Of a stretch of 64,000 bases of DNA, positions 33,620 to 43,572 are shown one piece after another. Made by a program: the position numbers and the translations under genes. The stretch covers positions 62,001 through 126,000 of the forward strand of contig JABTUV010000004.1 of NCBI GenBank assembly GCA_015075175.1. Reading direction: 5' to 3'. The notes below the pieces were generated by a model that saw only the letters and a list, made by a program, of their open reading frames with translations, ran no database searches and was not told the DNA's origin. This DNA is from a bacterium (GTDB taxonomy: Bacteria > Hinthialibacterota > Hinthialibacteria > H5-UNCL2). Numbering within the stretch: position 1 is the stretch's first letter; each line of letters opens with the position of its first letter.

Positions 33620-34756
33620 ATGCAGGTACGTCTGTTCAAGCCAAGCCTGGGACCGGAGGAGTTGGATGCCGTGCGGGGCGCGTTCGAGCGCGCCTGGCTC
33701 GGTCTCGGACCCAAGGTGAGTGAATTCGAGGAGGCATGGACCAAGTACATCGGAAGCGCCGTTTCAATGGGCGTGAACTCGGGCACGGCGGCGTTGCACA
33801 TGGCGCTGGCGGCCTGGCGTTTTCCCGAGGGGAAGAAGGTGCTGGTACCCGCGATGACCTTCATCGCCTCCGCCAGCGCCGCGTTGTACAACCGGCTTGA
33901 ACCTGTGTTCGTTGACTGTGACGAAGACACGCTCGGACTCGATCTGGAGGACCTGGAGAGGAAGATCACGCCGGATTGCGTGGCTGTGGTGGCCGTGCAC
34001 ATGGGCGGGCATCCGGTTCCGATGGAGCGCTTGTTGGCGATTGCGCGAAAGCACAACTTGAAGGTGGTCGAAGATTGCGCGCATTGCGCGGGCGGTGAAT
34101 ACCGGGGCAGGAAACTGGGCACCTGGGGCGACATCGGCTGTTTTTCTTTTGAAGAAAAGAAGAGCATGACGACGGGGGACGGGGGCATGCTGGTCGCCAA
34201 CGATCCCGAGCTGCTGGAGCCGCTGCGTCCCATGCGCTGGGTGGGCATCGACAAGGACACCTGGCGGCGCAACGCGCTTTATACCGACAAGACGGCGGAC
34301 GCGCATCACTGGTACTATGAGATCCACATGGTGGGCTACAAGTACAACATGAACGACTTATGCGCGAGCATCGGGCTTGTGCAGCTGGGGAAGCTCGACA
34401 ACATGAACGCCCTTCGGCGTTCGCACATCGCCCGCTACCTGGAGGGGTTGTCGGGCGTCGATCATCTGCGGCCGCTGCTGCCCTATGACCTGTCGGGGAA
34501 CTCATCCTACTGGCTTTTCGGGGTGCGCTCGGCGCGGCGTGATGACCTGATTCTGCAGCTGAAGCGGCGCGGTATCGCCACCGGGGTTCACTACACGCCC
34601 CTGAACCTGCATCCGCTCTTCGCCCACCACCGCGAACCATGCGAGACGGCGCGCGCGGTTTACCCGACGATGATCACGCTTCCGCTCTTCGCCGACCTGA
34701 CGGCGGAGGAGATTGATTACGTGGTCGATGCCGTTCGCAGTTTTCCCGCGGACTAG
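33620..34756 (+). CDS. DegT/DnrJ/EryC1 family sugar aminotransferase, first copy
   Basis: PLP-dependent aminotransferase, 378 aa from the ATG at 33620 (MQVRLFKPSLGPEELDAVRG). PLP-binding features: NSGTAALHMALAA, PAMTFIASASAALYNRLEPVFVD, VVAVHMGGHPVPM, VVEDCAHCAGGEY and the lysine loop FSFEEKKSMTTGDGGML. The Lys is present, which separates it from the RfbH 3-dehydratase that has His there. Following rfbF, rfbG and the epimerase, it probably aminates the CDP-4-keto-6-deoxyhexose at C4. It is oddly rich in the segment AHHWYYEIHMVGYKYNMND before the final domain, which is typical of perosamine-synthase-like members. Confidence 0.88.
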   Translation: MQVRLFKPSLGPEELDAVRGAFERAWLGLGPKVSEFEEAWTKYIGSAVSMGVNSGTAALHMALAAWRFPEGKKVLVPAMTFIASASAALYNRLEPVFVDCDEDTLGLDLEDLERKITPDCVAVVAVHMGGHPVPMERLLAIARKHNLKVVEDCAHCAGGEYRGRKLGTWGDIGCFSFEEKKSMTTGDGGMLVANDPELLEPLRPMRWVGIDKDTWRRNALYTDKTADAHHWYYEIHMVGYKYNMNDLCASIGLVQLGKLDNMNALRRSHIARYLEGLSGVDHLRPLLPYDLSGNSSYWLFGVRSARRDDLILQLKRRGIATGVHYTPLNLHPLFAHHREPCETARAVYPTMITLPLFADLTAEEIDYVVDAVRSFPAD

Positions 34757-34765
34757 GAGCGGCTT

Positions 34766-35199
34766 GTGGCGATTCTGATCGAGGATATTCGATTCGAAGA
34801 AGTGGGCGCCATCCGGCGGCTGTACGAACAGAGTTCGGAGCAGCTGAAGAGTGATTTTCGCGACCCGACGATTTTCGCCAACCGCAAGTGGTGGTGGATC
34901 GCGAGATTGTCGCAGACGCCGCTGGCGGGGCTTCTGCCGGCGCGTGTGCATATCAAGGTGGCGAAGAGCGACGGAGAGCTGGGATTCTGTTGTTGCTGAG
35001 AGGCGGGGCGGGGATTTAGGCATCATGGTCAAGGAGGATTTCGGGGAAGGGCATTGGGGCGATGTTGATCGACGCCGCGATAGCAGGGCGGCGCAATGTG
35101 CATCTCTCGGTGCTGCACAGTAACGAGCGGGCGCGCGCGCTGTACCGTCGGGTTGGTTTTGAGACCGAAGCGGTGATCGAATACATGGTGAAGAAGTAA
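34766..35199 (+). pseudogene. GNAT acetyltransferase, frameshifted
   Basis: Starts at a GTG (34766; AILIEDIRFEEVGAIRRLYE) ten bases after the aminotransferase. The first 75 residues read in one frame to GELGFCCC; further acetyl-CoA-binding parts follow in other frames: DLGIMVKEDF, MLIDAAIAGRRNVHLSVLHS and NERARALYRRVGFETEAVIE, stopping at 35199. Two or three indels are needed. The order of beta-strand 4, the pyrophosphate loop region and the C-terminal ALYRRVGF identifies the GNAT fold. By position it may N-acetylate the amino sugar formed by the preceding enzyme. Confidence 0.7.
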
Positions 35200-35225
35200 G
35201 CGGCGGAAGAGGAAGGCAATCCACG

Positions 35226-36503
35226 ATGCAAGCGGAATTCAACACGGCCACGTTGCAGGAGGGCCTGCAAACGGCGGAAACGCGGGCAGGCGACCATGTC
35301 AGACCCGCGCCTGTCCGGTTGTCGGAGCATCCGGTGGTCTATTTCGCTCCGGGCGACTGGTGGACCTCGAATCCCGCGGATTGGGCGCGTCTGGCAATGG
35401 AGTTTTCCAAGCATACCCCCGTGCTTTTCATCAATTCGGTGGCCACGAGCATTCCTCGGAAGGTGTTCTCGCGCAACTTCTTTCGGCGCGTGGCGCGGAA
35501 GCTGCCCAGCTTCCTGCGCGTGCTTCGCAAGCCGATGCCTAATCTTTATGTTTTTACTCCGTTGACGCTCTTTACGGGACGCCCGTGGCTGTTGAGGTTG
35601 AATACGTGGTGGTTGCAAACACAGATTAAAATATTGCGGCGTCTGCTGGGCCTGCGCAGTCCCATCCTATGGGTGTCGAACGCGGCGGCGGCGTCCATCG
35701 TCGAGGGGCTTGATTACGCCTGCCTCGTGTACAGCGTGACGGACAAGTTCGACGCCTCGCGATATATCAAGGCCCGGGAGACGCTCACGCGCTTTGACGA
35801 GATGCTGACGCGGCGCGCGGATCACGTCATGTGCGTGTCGCGGCCGCTGTTCCGGTATTATCAGGGGCGCACGCGCAAAGGGCGCGTGCACTACCTGCCG
35901 CATGCCGTGGACTTCGAGCACTTCAATCCGGCGCGCATCGCGGCTCTGCCGACTCCGGCGGACATCGCGCGCGTGCCGCATCCGATCATCGGTTACCACG
36001 GGTCGCTCACGGACTCGAACGACCTGGAGCTGCTGGCGTACTGCGCGGAGCGCAGGCCGGACTGGTCGTTCTTTCTCATCGGCAAGGCGATGCACAACGA
36101 CGTGTTGGCGCTGGCGGAGAAATTTCGCAACGTGATTCTGGCCGGGTTCAAAAAATACGAGGAAATCCCCGCTTATGCTCGGCATTTCGACGTGTGCCTC
36201 CTGTTCTGGAAACTGACGGAATGGATCAGTTACTGCAGTCCGTACAAGACGAAGGAATATCTGGCGATGGGCAAGCCGACGGTGTCCGTGCCGATTCCGG
36301 AGATCGTGGAGGAGTACTCCGATGTGATCTCGATAGCGGCTACTCCACAGGAGTTTTTGGACGCCATTGAGCGCGAGTTGCGGAATAACTCGCCGGAGAA
36401 GGAGCGGGCGAGAGTCGCGCGTGTGCAGGGGGAGACGTGGGCGCACTACGTGGAGCGGGTGGTGGAGATGTTTTTGGGAAACGATGAGGTGGTGCGGAAG
36501 TGA
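35226..36503 (+). CDS. Glycosyltransferase (TuaH/GT1-like, GT-B fold)
   Basis: A 425-residue GT-B glycosyltransferase. The N-terminal domain carries VVYFAPGDWWTSNPADWARL and LYVFTPLTLFTGRPWLLRLN; the C-terminal domain has PIIGYHGSLTDSNDLELLAY, WSFFLIGKAMHND, NVILAGFKKYEEIPAYARHF and the donor-site YCSPYKTKEYLAMGKPTVSV, in which the EYLA(M/L)GKP element is typical. Such proteins commonly add a hexose to teichuronic acid or EPS. The first 35 residues are an extra polar leader. It overlaps the next gene by 4 bases (GTGA-type). Confidence 0.82.
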   Translation: MQAEFNTATLQEGLQTAETRAGDHVRPAPVRLSEHPVVYFAPGDWWTSNPADWARLAMEFSKHTPVLFINSVATSIPRKVFSRNFFRRVARKLPSFLRVLRKPMPNLYVFTPLTLFTGRPWLLRLNTWWLQTQIKILRRLLGLRSPILWVSNAAAASIVEGLDYACLVYSVTDKFDASRYIKARETLTRFDEMLTRRADHVMCVSRPLFRYYQGRTRKGRVHYLPHAVDFEHFNPARIAALPTPADIARVPHPIIGYHGSLTDSNDLELLAYCAERRPDWSFFLIGKAMHNDVLALAEKFRNVILAGFKKYEEIPAYARHFDVCLLFWKLTEWISYCSPYKTKEYLAMGKPTVSVPIPEIVEEYSDVISIAATPQEFLDAIERELRNNSPEKERARVARVQGETWAHYVERVVEMFLGNDEVVRK

Positions 36504-37887
36504 GCGTCGGATCCCGGCTGCGCCGCGGCTTGGCGCTTCGTTTCGTCGATTGGCAGAAGCGCACGCATATGGTGCGGAACTACCATCAGCAGATGGAGTC
36601 GCAGTGGCGGCCGGCGGATGAGCTTGAGCGCGCACAACGGGAGAAGATTCAGCGGCTGTTGAGGACACGCGTATCACAACGTTCCCTACCATGCTGGGTT
36701 TTCGACAGTTGGTCTTCAAACCTGAGGACTTCAAGGAGTTCGGGGATTTGCGCGCCCTGCCGATTTTGACGAAGGCGATCATTCGTGATAATTTCGAGGC
36801 GTTGCAGGCGCGTAATAAGCAGGACTTTGCTCCCCGGCGGAATCAAACGAGCGGTTCAACGGGGCAGCCGTTGGTGTTTTTCTGGGACAGGGACGCTCAC
36901 AGTTGCGGCTGGCCCAACGCGTGGCGGGCTTTCGCGGTCGCCGGTTTCCAACTGGGCGATCCCCTGTTGATACTGTCGGGAGGCGCGTTGATGCCGAAGG
37001 TGACGCCGTTGCGTCAGCGAATCTACTACCAATTGATGGGCATTACGCAATTGCGCGCGTATCATTTGTCCGAGGAGGAGATGGCGGGATATCTCACATA
37101 CCTGCAGGGGACGCCCGGACATCCGAAGTATCTCTACGGTTATGCGTCGGCGGCGTATTTGTTCGCGCGGTATCTGATTTCACGGGGCGCTTCGGTGCAG
37201 TTCAAGGCGGTTTTTACGACGGCGGAGGTCCTGCCTTTGCAGCAGCGCGGGGTGATCGAGCGGGGGTTCGGCTGCAGGGTGTTTGACACCTACGGCAACA
37301 ATGAGTCGTGTCTGGCCGCGTTTGAGTGCGAGCAACACACGGGGCTGCATTACGCGATGGAAAACGCCTTTCTGGAGGTAGTGGACGAGAGAGGGGAGCC
37401 GGTAGGGGAAGGGGAGACCGGGCGTTTGATCGGGACGAATCTGGAGAATTATGCGATGCCGTTCATACGGTATGATTCCGGGGATCTCGGGCGTCTGACG
37501 CGGGAGCCGTGCGCGTGCGGGAGGGGGCTTCTTCGTATCGGCAATATCATGGGGCGCGCGCGCGATTTCATCTACACACCCGATGGGCGCGAGATCCACG
37601 GGGCGTTTTTCAATCATTTCGAGCCGTTCTATCGCACGCCGTGGATCGCGGGCTGGCACGTCTTGCAGGACCGCATCGACCACCTGGTGGTGACGATTCG
37701 CCCTGACGGAGAGCCGGTCGAGGCGGACGTGGAGAGGATGCTGGAGCTCATGCACGCGGGACTCGGGGAGGACATGCGCATCGACGTGGTTTACGATTCC
37801 AAACTACACACGACGCCGGCGGGCAAGCAGAAGGTGATCGAGTGTCTGATCGAGAAGCCCGGGGCAGGCGCGGGGAAACGAGATTGA
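36500..37887 (+). CDS. PaaK/CapK-like adenylate-forming ligase (frameshift near 36668)
   Basis: Relative of phenylacetate-CoA ligase and CapK of capsule loci. The gene starts at 36500, overlapping the glycosyltransferase stop. The first 57 residues end at QRLLR; continuing one frame over gives HAYHNVPYHAGFRQLVFKPE and the full ligase body: adenylation motif NQTSGSTGQPLVFFWDRDAH, LYGYASAAYLFARYLI, FDTYGNNESCLAAFECEQ, FIRYDSGDLGRL and the zinc-type Cys pair CACGRG, then KQKVIECLIEK near the C-terminus. One indel near 36668 joins both parts. CapK-like enzymes may activate a carboxylic acid for transfer to a sugar; the substrate is unknown. Confidence 0.83.
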
Positions 37888-37892
37888 CGGCG

Positions 37893-38687
37893 ATGGGCGA
37901 CATCACGGTGCTGTTCCGCAATGATGACGTGAACGCGTTGACGCCCGAGCTTCGCAACGTGACGCGCATCTTTCTGGACCGCGGCATATCGATTACACAT
38001 ACCGTGGAGCCGGGAAACGTCTCGGAGGCGTGCGTTGCGTGGTTGAAGCAAATGCGGCGGGAGCATGGCGGGCTGGTCGAGATCGTGCAACACGGCTGGA
38101 ACCACGCGAAGCATGGCCGGGGCGAGTTCGGCGACGGCCGCAGCTATGGCGAGCAGTATGATGACCTGGCGCGGGGCCGGGCGAGGATGGAGGAGCTTTT
38201 CGGCGAAGACTTTTTCCCCATGATCACCATTCCCTTCGGCGTTTACAAACAGGACACGGTGCGGGCGTGTGATGCGCTCGGATACAAGGTGTTCTGCGCA
38301 CATTACAACTATCGCCTTTCCAGGCGTTTGTTTTACGCGGTCGGGCGGCTGCTGGGCCGGGGACAGCTTTTCGGGCGGGGGATTTCGAACCATTTGAGGA
38401 ATTATCCACGCACCCGGATGTTCGAGATCGACTCGGCCATTTCGTTCATCAAGAAGTACTATGACGATTATGGGACGGAGTGCGAGTTCGAGACGGAGTC
38501 CTCCATGCTTGGGCACTTTGAACGATTTGAAAGGTTCATACCGGTGATCGTGGTATTGCTGCATCATCGGTATCACAACGACGCCCGGAAGTTGCAGTTG
38601 GTTGAAGACGTGGTGGATGCTCTGCAGAGGCGTCCCTGTGTTCGGTTTTCGAGCTATCGGGGCGTTTGGAGCGAGTATCGGAGCTGA
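37893..38687 (+). CDS. Polysaccharide deacetylase-like protein, first copy
   Basis: A 264-residue NodB-like (CE4) protein, starting at ATG 37893 just after the ligase (a TTG at 37884 would overlap it). FRNDDVNAL (residues 8-16) supplies the Asp pair and VEIVQHGWNHAKHG (about 68) the HxxxH metal motif; TIPFGVYKQDTVRACDALGY resembles the third motif with Pro before the aromatic. The C-terminal half is helical and ends LLHHRYHND..., where His may replace the usual catalytic element. Expected to remove N-acetyl groups from an EPS sugar, probably at the membrane, though no signal peptide is visible. Confidence 0.75.
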   Translation: MGDITVLFRNDDVNALTPELRNVTRIFLDRGISITHTVEPGNVSEACVAWLKQMRREHGGLVEIVQHGWNHAKHGRGEFGDGRSYGEQYDDLARGRARMEELFGEDFFPMITIPFGVYKQDTVRACDALGYKVFCAHYNYRLSRRLFYAVGRLLGRGQLFGRGISNHLRNYPRTRMFEIDSAISFIKKYYDDYGTECEFETESSMLGHFERFERFIPVIVVLLHHRYHNDARKLQLVEDVVDALQRRPCVRFSSYRGVWSEYRS

Positions 38688-38702
38688 AGGGATGGAACGG
38701 GG

Positions 38703-40562
38703 ATGCCGGGAATCTGCGGCATAGCGTGGATGCGCCGCGAGCGTGGAGCCGGAACGGTGGAGGCGATGGCGCGGCGCCTGGCTGCGGGGCGGGCGCGGCG
38801 CGTGCGGCTGGTCGTCGGGCGCGGGGCGGCTTTTGCTCGTTGCGGGATTGATGGGGCGATATTGCAGACCGAGCCGTTTACGAGCAGGGAGGGGCGCATC
38901 TTGTGCGCGGTCGACGGCTGGATCGATGGGGATTGGGGCGGCGGTTGGGCGGAGCGCATCATTGAGATGTACCGGAGGCAGGGGATTGCGGCGCTTTGCG
39001 GCTTGCGGGGGCAATATGCAATCGCGCTGTGGGACGGCGTTGAGCGAACGTTGCACCTGGTGACCGACCGTCTTGGGACGCGCAACGTTTATTGGACGAT
39101 CGTGGCCGGAGATTTCATATTTACATCCGAACTTCGGAGCCTGAGGTCGGTCGCGGGGTTGCGGTTGCGCGGAGACGATGAGGGGCTGGCGGAATACCTG
39201 ACCCTGGGATACGCGCTGGAAGATCGGACCATACTTGAGGGCGTGCGCTTGGTGATGCCGGGATCCGTGCTGACGTTTTCGGGCGGCGGCGTGCGGGTGG
39301 CGCGGTGGTGGACCGCAGACATGGGCGAGGATCGGCCTGCGCGCACGTTGGGGAATTGCGTGGCGGAGTTGAGTGCGCGGCTGGACGTGGCGGTTGGGCG
39401 ACACATGGTGGCGGGCGGCGCCTTCGGTCTGGGGTTGTCTGGAGGGAGGGACTCGCGATTACTGGCGGGCGTGCTGGCGGAACAGGGTCAGGCGTGCTGC
39501 CGGGCCTACACGTTCGGTGATGAGGGGGCGCGCGGCGAGGCACGCGTGGGGGGGCTGGTCGCGGAAGCGGTCGGGATGCGCCACGAGCGGGTGCGGATAG
39601 GGAGCGAGGGCCTTGCGGATCGGATGGAGGAGTGCGCGTGGATTTCGGACGGGGGGATCAACACATGCGAGTTCCGATCGCTGGCCGAGGCGTCGGCGGA
39701 GCGCGATGAGGCGCTATTCTGGGGATTTGGTGGGGATGTCCTATCAGGGGCGCCGCTGCATCCGTCATTTTACGGGGCGCGGGGCCGCGAGGAACTATGC
39801 GGACTGCAATTCCGCGCCGATAAGTGGGAGATGATGGGGGCGGCGGATGCCGCGGCGGTTTTTCATGGCGAATTTTACGCGCGCGTGCGCGGAGTGGTCG
39901 AGGACAATTACCGGCGGGCCTTTCGTGATCTGGAATGCGAGGCGCTGCCCAATCTGTGGATGCTCCACGAACTGCGGCAGCGACAGCGCCGGCGCACATT
40001 GCGGGTGATGAGCATCTCGGAGGCTTATCTTCCCTCTCTTTATCCCTACGCGGATGACGACGTGCTTGAGTTTCTGCTGGCGCAGCCCGTCGAGTACAAG
40101 CGCTATCGGAAGACCTACGCGGAGCTGCTGAACCGGCGGTTCCCGAGCTTGGCTGACATCGCGCATCCGGGGCATCGCATTTCGATGCGCTGGGAAACGC
40201 GGCTGTTTCGGGCGATACAGCTGGGAAGGCGGCTGCGGGATTGCTGGACGGACGCGGATTGCGGGCCGGCACGGGGAGTGGACCGGCTGTATGCCGAGGC
40301 GTTGTGCGGGCCCCTGGCGGAAAAGTCGCGGGCGGCGCTGGGTGCGCTGGCGCGTGAATACGCCTTGATTGCACCGAATTACGCGGACGCACTGCTGAGG
40401 CCCGCTCGGATCATGCAGGGGGGATACTATCGCGTCCTGAAACTTATGACGCTTTCCAGGTTCTTGTCACAGTTGCTGCGGGACGAAGCGCCGGCGCCGC
40501 CGGAGGACGTGGTGGTGGTGGAGTCAGGCGGTGACGACGAACGATGCAGAGGAGTGCAATAG
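38703..40562 (+). CDS. Asparagine-synthetase-like protein, first copy, lacking Cys2
   Basis: A 619-residue class II amidotransferase-type protein. The N-terminus MPGICGIAWMRR replaces the MCGI of glutamine-using enzymes, so the N-terminal nucleophile Cys is absent. The glutaminase-like domain (to about 200) keeps WDGVERTLHLVTDRLGTRNV and FIFTSELRSL. The synthetase domain has the ATP-pyrophosphatase loop GLGLSGGRDSRLLAGVL (about 240), TFGDEGARGEARVG, FWGFGGDVLSG and YLPSLYPYADDDVLEFLL. Family members in EPS loci are proposed to amidate sugar acids or make other amide bonds. Without Cys2 it may use free ammonia or an amine, as beta-lactam synthetase and lasso-peptide cyclases do (inference). 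A related gene follows directly. Confidence 0.88.
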   Translation: MPGICGIAWMRRERGAGTVEAMARRLAAGRARRVRLVVGRGAAFARCGIDGAILQTEPFTSREGRILCAVDGWIDGDWGGGWAERIIEMYRRQGIAALCGLRGQYAIALWDGVERTLHLVTDRLGTRNVYWTIVAGDFIFTSELRSLRSVAGLRLRGDDEGLAEYLTLGYALEDRTILEGVRLVMPGSVLTFSGGGVRVARWWTADMGEDRPARTLGNCVAELSARLDVAVGRHMVAGGAFGLGLSGGRDSRLLAGVLAEQGQACCRAYTFGDEGARGEARVGGLVAEAVGMRHERVRIGSEGLADRMEECAWISDGGINTCEFRSLAEASAERDEALFWGFGGDVLSGAPLHPSFYGARGREELCGLQFRADKWEMMGAADAAAVFHGEFYARVRGVVEDNYRRAFRDLECEALPNLWMLHELRQRQRRRTLRVMSISEAYLPSLYPYADDDVLEFLLAQPVEYKRYRKTYAELLNRRFPSLADIAHPGHRISMRWETRLFRAIQLGRRLRDCWTDADCGPARGVDRLYAEALCGPLAEKSRAALGALAREYALIAPNYADALLRPARIMQGGYYRVLKLMTLSRFLSQLLRDEAPAPPEDVVVVESGGDDERCRGVQ

Positions 40563-40567
40563 CGCTC

Positions 40568-42412
40568 ATGCCTGGGATCGCCGGCATAGTGGGAACAAGC
40601 GTCGGCGAGGCGGCGTCGGTCGTCCAAGCCATGGCGCGGCTGCAATGTTGGGGAGCGGCCACGGCGACGGAGCAGACGACGCTTGGCGGCGCCGCCTTCG
40701 CCCGCTGCGGCATTGCCGGCTCGCCATTTGAATGTGCGCTGTGTCTGGACGAGCCGGGCGGAGTGATGGTGGCGCTGGATGGTTTTGTGACCGATGTCGG
40801 CCCGCTGCAGGCGATCATCGGATCGGACGGACCCGCCCGCACGCCGGCGGAGATGCTGCGTGAGGCGTATCGCATACGCGGCGCGTCGGCGCTGTTTACT
40901 CTCCGGGGCAATTCGCCGCGGTCGTGTGGGATGCCGCCGTGCGCACGGCGTTTATGGCCACGGACAAGGCGGGCGCGCGGAACCTGTATTGGACGTTGTG
41001 CGACGGCTCGCTCATATTTACCTCGCAACTGACAAGCCTGCTGGCGGTTCGGGGGCTGTCTCTGGCGCTGGACGATCTCGGCGTGGCCGAGTTTTTGACG
41101 TTGGGCTATCCAACCGGCGATCTTACCTTGTTCAAGGACGTCCATATTTTGCGGCCGGGGCGTCTCTTGACCTATGACGGGCGCAATACAAGGCGATTGA
41201 TGTTTACCGAAAGCCGACGTGCGCGAGGGAGCGCGCGCGCCCTGGACGAAAGGCCGCGGAGGAATTGCACCACCGGTTGGAGGCCGCATCGACGGTGCAC
41301 GACCGCCGCGTCGGTTGGGTGGACATATTAGCGCGGCGCGATTCCAGGCTGGTGGCAGGCTACCTGGAATCGCAGAACGGCGCGGCGGGAGGGGCCCGCA
41401 TTCGACATCGGGGAGCATGGCGAGTCGCACATTGCCAGATATGGATCGCGACGCCTGTGGAATGGCGTTCTATGAGATACCGGTTACGCTTGAAGATTAT
41501 ATTCGCCAGCACGAGGATTGCAGCTGGATTTCCGGCGGTGGAATCAACAGCTGCGAGTTTCTCAATGTGGCGAGAGCGGCGCAGGGCAGGGAACGCCTCG
41601 TCATGGGGGTTTCGGCGGCGACACGCTGTCGGGCGCCCATTTCCCCTGTTTTGCCACGGCGAAGACTCGCGACATGAGCTTTGCCGCTTTATTTCAAGAT
41701 TGACTCGGGGTATCGATGCTGGCGGCCGAACGGCATGCCGAGTGCCTGCATCCGGAGTTTTATCGTCGCGTCCGCGGCGCGGTGCGTGAACACTATTGGC
41801 GGCTTTTTGCGGAACACGAGGCGGTGGAGCCGGTGAACCTGTGGACGCTGCATCGATTTCGCGCATCGCCAACGCCGGCGGACGCTGCGAGTGGTTTCGA
41901 TTCGGAATCTTACGTGCCCACGGTACCCGTTTCTGGATGACGAAGCACCGGTGTTTTGGCCATGCCGCAATACAAGGTATCAGCGCATACGGGCGGGTGC
42001 TGGTGCGATATTTTCCCAAGCTGGCGGCAATCCGGTGCGGGGCAGTACAATGACCTAAGGGCCGCTGCCAGCTGGCCTTTGATGAGGCGCATACAGATGG
42101 CGCGGCGCGTGAAACGGTACGTGAAGGGCCTCGGCCGCGGGTGGTTCCGCCGCGATTTCGCCATCGATCGACATGTATGCGGAGGGATTTCGCAGGGAGT
42201 TGCGCGAGTACGCGCGGGATTGCCTCCTGTCGCTGTCGCGTACGCGCGGCCTTCTGCGAGAGGAGTTCGCAATGTCGATGCTGGAGAGGCACATAAGCGG
42301 CGAGGAAACGTCTCATTATCTCTTATTGAAGTTGACGACGCTGGAAATATTCCTGCGGCAGATGCTGGACCGGCGCGCGCCGGCGGGACTGCGTGAGGCG
42401 GTGGCGACGTGA
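40568..42412 (+). pseudogene. Asparagine-synthetase-like protein, second copy, many frameshifts
   Basis: Paralogue of the preceding gene beginning MPGIAGIVGTSVGEAASVVQ at 40568, again with Pro at position 2. Frame pieces in order: ARTPAEMLREAYRIRGASAL, then AVRTAFMATDKAGARNLYWT, LAVRGLSLALDDLGVAEFLT, a corrupted PP-loop around 41335 (RRDSRLVAGYLESQNG), HEDCSWISGGGINSCEFLNV, GFGGDTLSGAHFPC (around 41620), ECLHPEFYRRVRGAVREHYW and MYAEGFRRELREYARDCLLS to 42412. About eight or more indels occur. Tandem duplication with the first copy is clear. The downstream CapA-like GTG overlaps its stop. Confidence 0.75.
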
Positions 42413-43551
42413 AGCAGCCGATCCGGATCGCGGCCGTGGGGGACATCATGCTTGGGGAGTACGCGGCGCTGGGTTTCGGCGTCCGCAGCCGCTCGGTGCA
42501 ACTTGGAGCCGACTGGCCGTTGGCGCTCGTGCGAGAGCGGTTGAACGACTTCGACCTTGTTGTGGGCAACCTGGAGGCGCCGCTTTCGGATCGTGGGCGG
42601 AATGCGTGGCGATATTCGTCCGTCGTGTTTCGCGGATTGGCGGAGGCGGCCAAGGCGCTGCGGGAGGCCAACTTCAGGGCGCTGTCGTTGGCGAACAATC
42701 ATATGCTTCAACATGGGCGGGAGGTTTTCTCCGACACCGTGAGGCATCTGGAGGACGCGGGAGTGGTCGCCGTGGGGTTGCGGAACCGGTCGGGAGGCAG
42801 CCGCCTGGCGACACTGGAGATGCGGGGCGTTCGCCTCGGGTTTCTGGGATACTCGCTGTGGCCGTCGGAGGCGCACGAACATGAAAACGACTGTTTTCCA
42901 ATGGTCGTGGGAAGAGAAGAGACGATCATCGACGACGTAAGGAGCCACGTGAAATCAGTGGATCATCTCCTCGTGTGCATTCACTGGGGATACGAGTTCG
43001 TCCATGTTCCCAGCGAGCGGGAAATCACACTGGGACGCGCCATCGTTGATGCGGGCGCGCGCGCCGTTCTCGCGCATCATCCGCATGTTCTGCAGGGTGT
43101 CGAGCGATACAAGAAGGGCCTGATCGCATACAGCCTGGGCAACTTCGTTTTCGACATGGATGATCCCGCCTGCCGCGAGAGCGCGATACTGGAGTTGACG
43201 TTGACCGACTCCACGTTGGAATACAGGTGGGAGCCGGTATGGCTGGACGATACCTTTCGACCGGCGATCGCAACCGGAGAGGACGAACGGCGGATTCTCG
43301 CTCATCTCGCGAAATATAATACCATGATCACAGACGAGTCCTCGGCCGGGGATCGCACGGTAGAGGCCTGCCGCGCCGCTTCCGCCCGCGGGAAGGTGGC
43401 GGCGCAGCGGCGCCAGAACCGGTACTTTCTCAAGAATGCGCATCGTTATCCGGTCCGCTTTGTTTTCGTCAAATTGGCGCGGAAACTCCTGAACCTGGCG
43501 CAGGGACGATACCGGACCGCACAGTACCATCGCGACATCAGTCACGCCTGA
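42409..43551 (+). CDS. CapA family protein (poly-gamma-glutamate / EPS metallophosphatase-like)
   Basis: A 380-residue protein of the PGA_cap (CapA) family with a calcineurin-like phosphoesterase fold. Start is a GTG at 42409 overlapping the previous stop. Metal-binding-type motifs in order: AAVGDIMLGEYAALG, DLVVGNLEAPLSDRG, FRALSLANNHMLQHG, FLGYSLWPSEAHEHEND, CIHWGYEFVHVPSERE, and AVLAHHPHVLQGVERYKKGL with IAYSLGNFVFDM. In Bacillus CapA takes part in poly-gamma-glutamate export, but many homologues lie in EPS loci with unknown substrates. No membrane anchor is apparent. Family assignment is strong, role is not. Confidence 0.87.
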   Translation: MKQPIRIAAVGDIMLGEYAALGFGVRSRSVQLGADWPLALVRERLNDFDLVVGNLEAPLSDRGRNAWRYSSVVFRGLAEAAKALREANFRALSLANNHMLQHGREVFSDTVRHLEDAGVVAVGLRNRSGGSRLATLEMRGVRLGFLGYSLWPSEAHEHENDCFPMVVGREETIIDDVRSHVKSVDHLLVCIHWGYEFVHVPSEREITLGRAIVDAGARAVLAHHPHVLQGVERYKKGLIAYSLGNFVFDMDDPACRESAILELTLTDSTLEYRWEPVWLDDTFRPAIATGEDERRILAHLAKYNTMITDESSAGDRTVEACRAASARGKVAAQRRQNRYFLKNAHRYPVRFVFVKLARKLLNLAQGRYRTAQYHRDISHA

Positions 43552-43572
43552 CGCGGGGAGGAGCCGTCTAAC

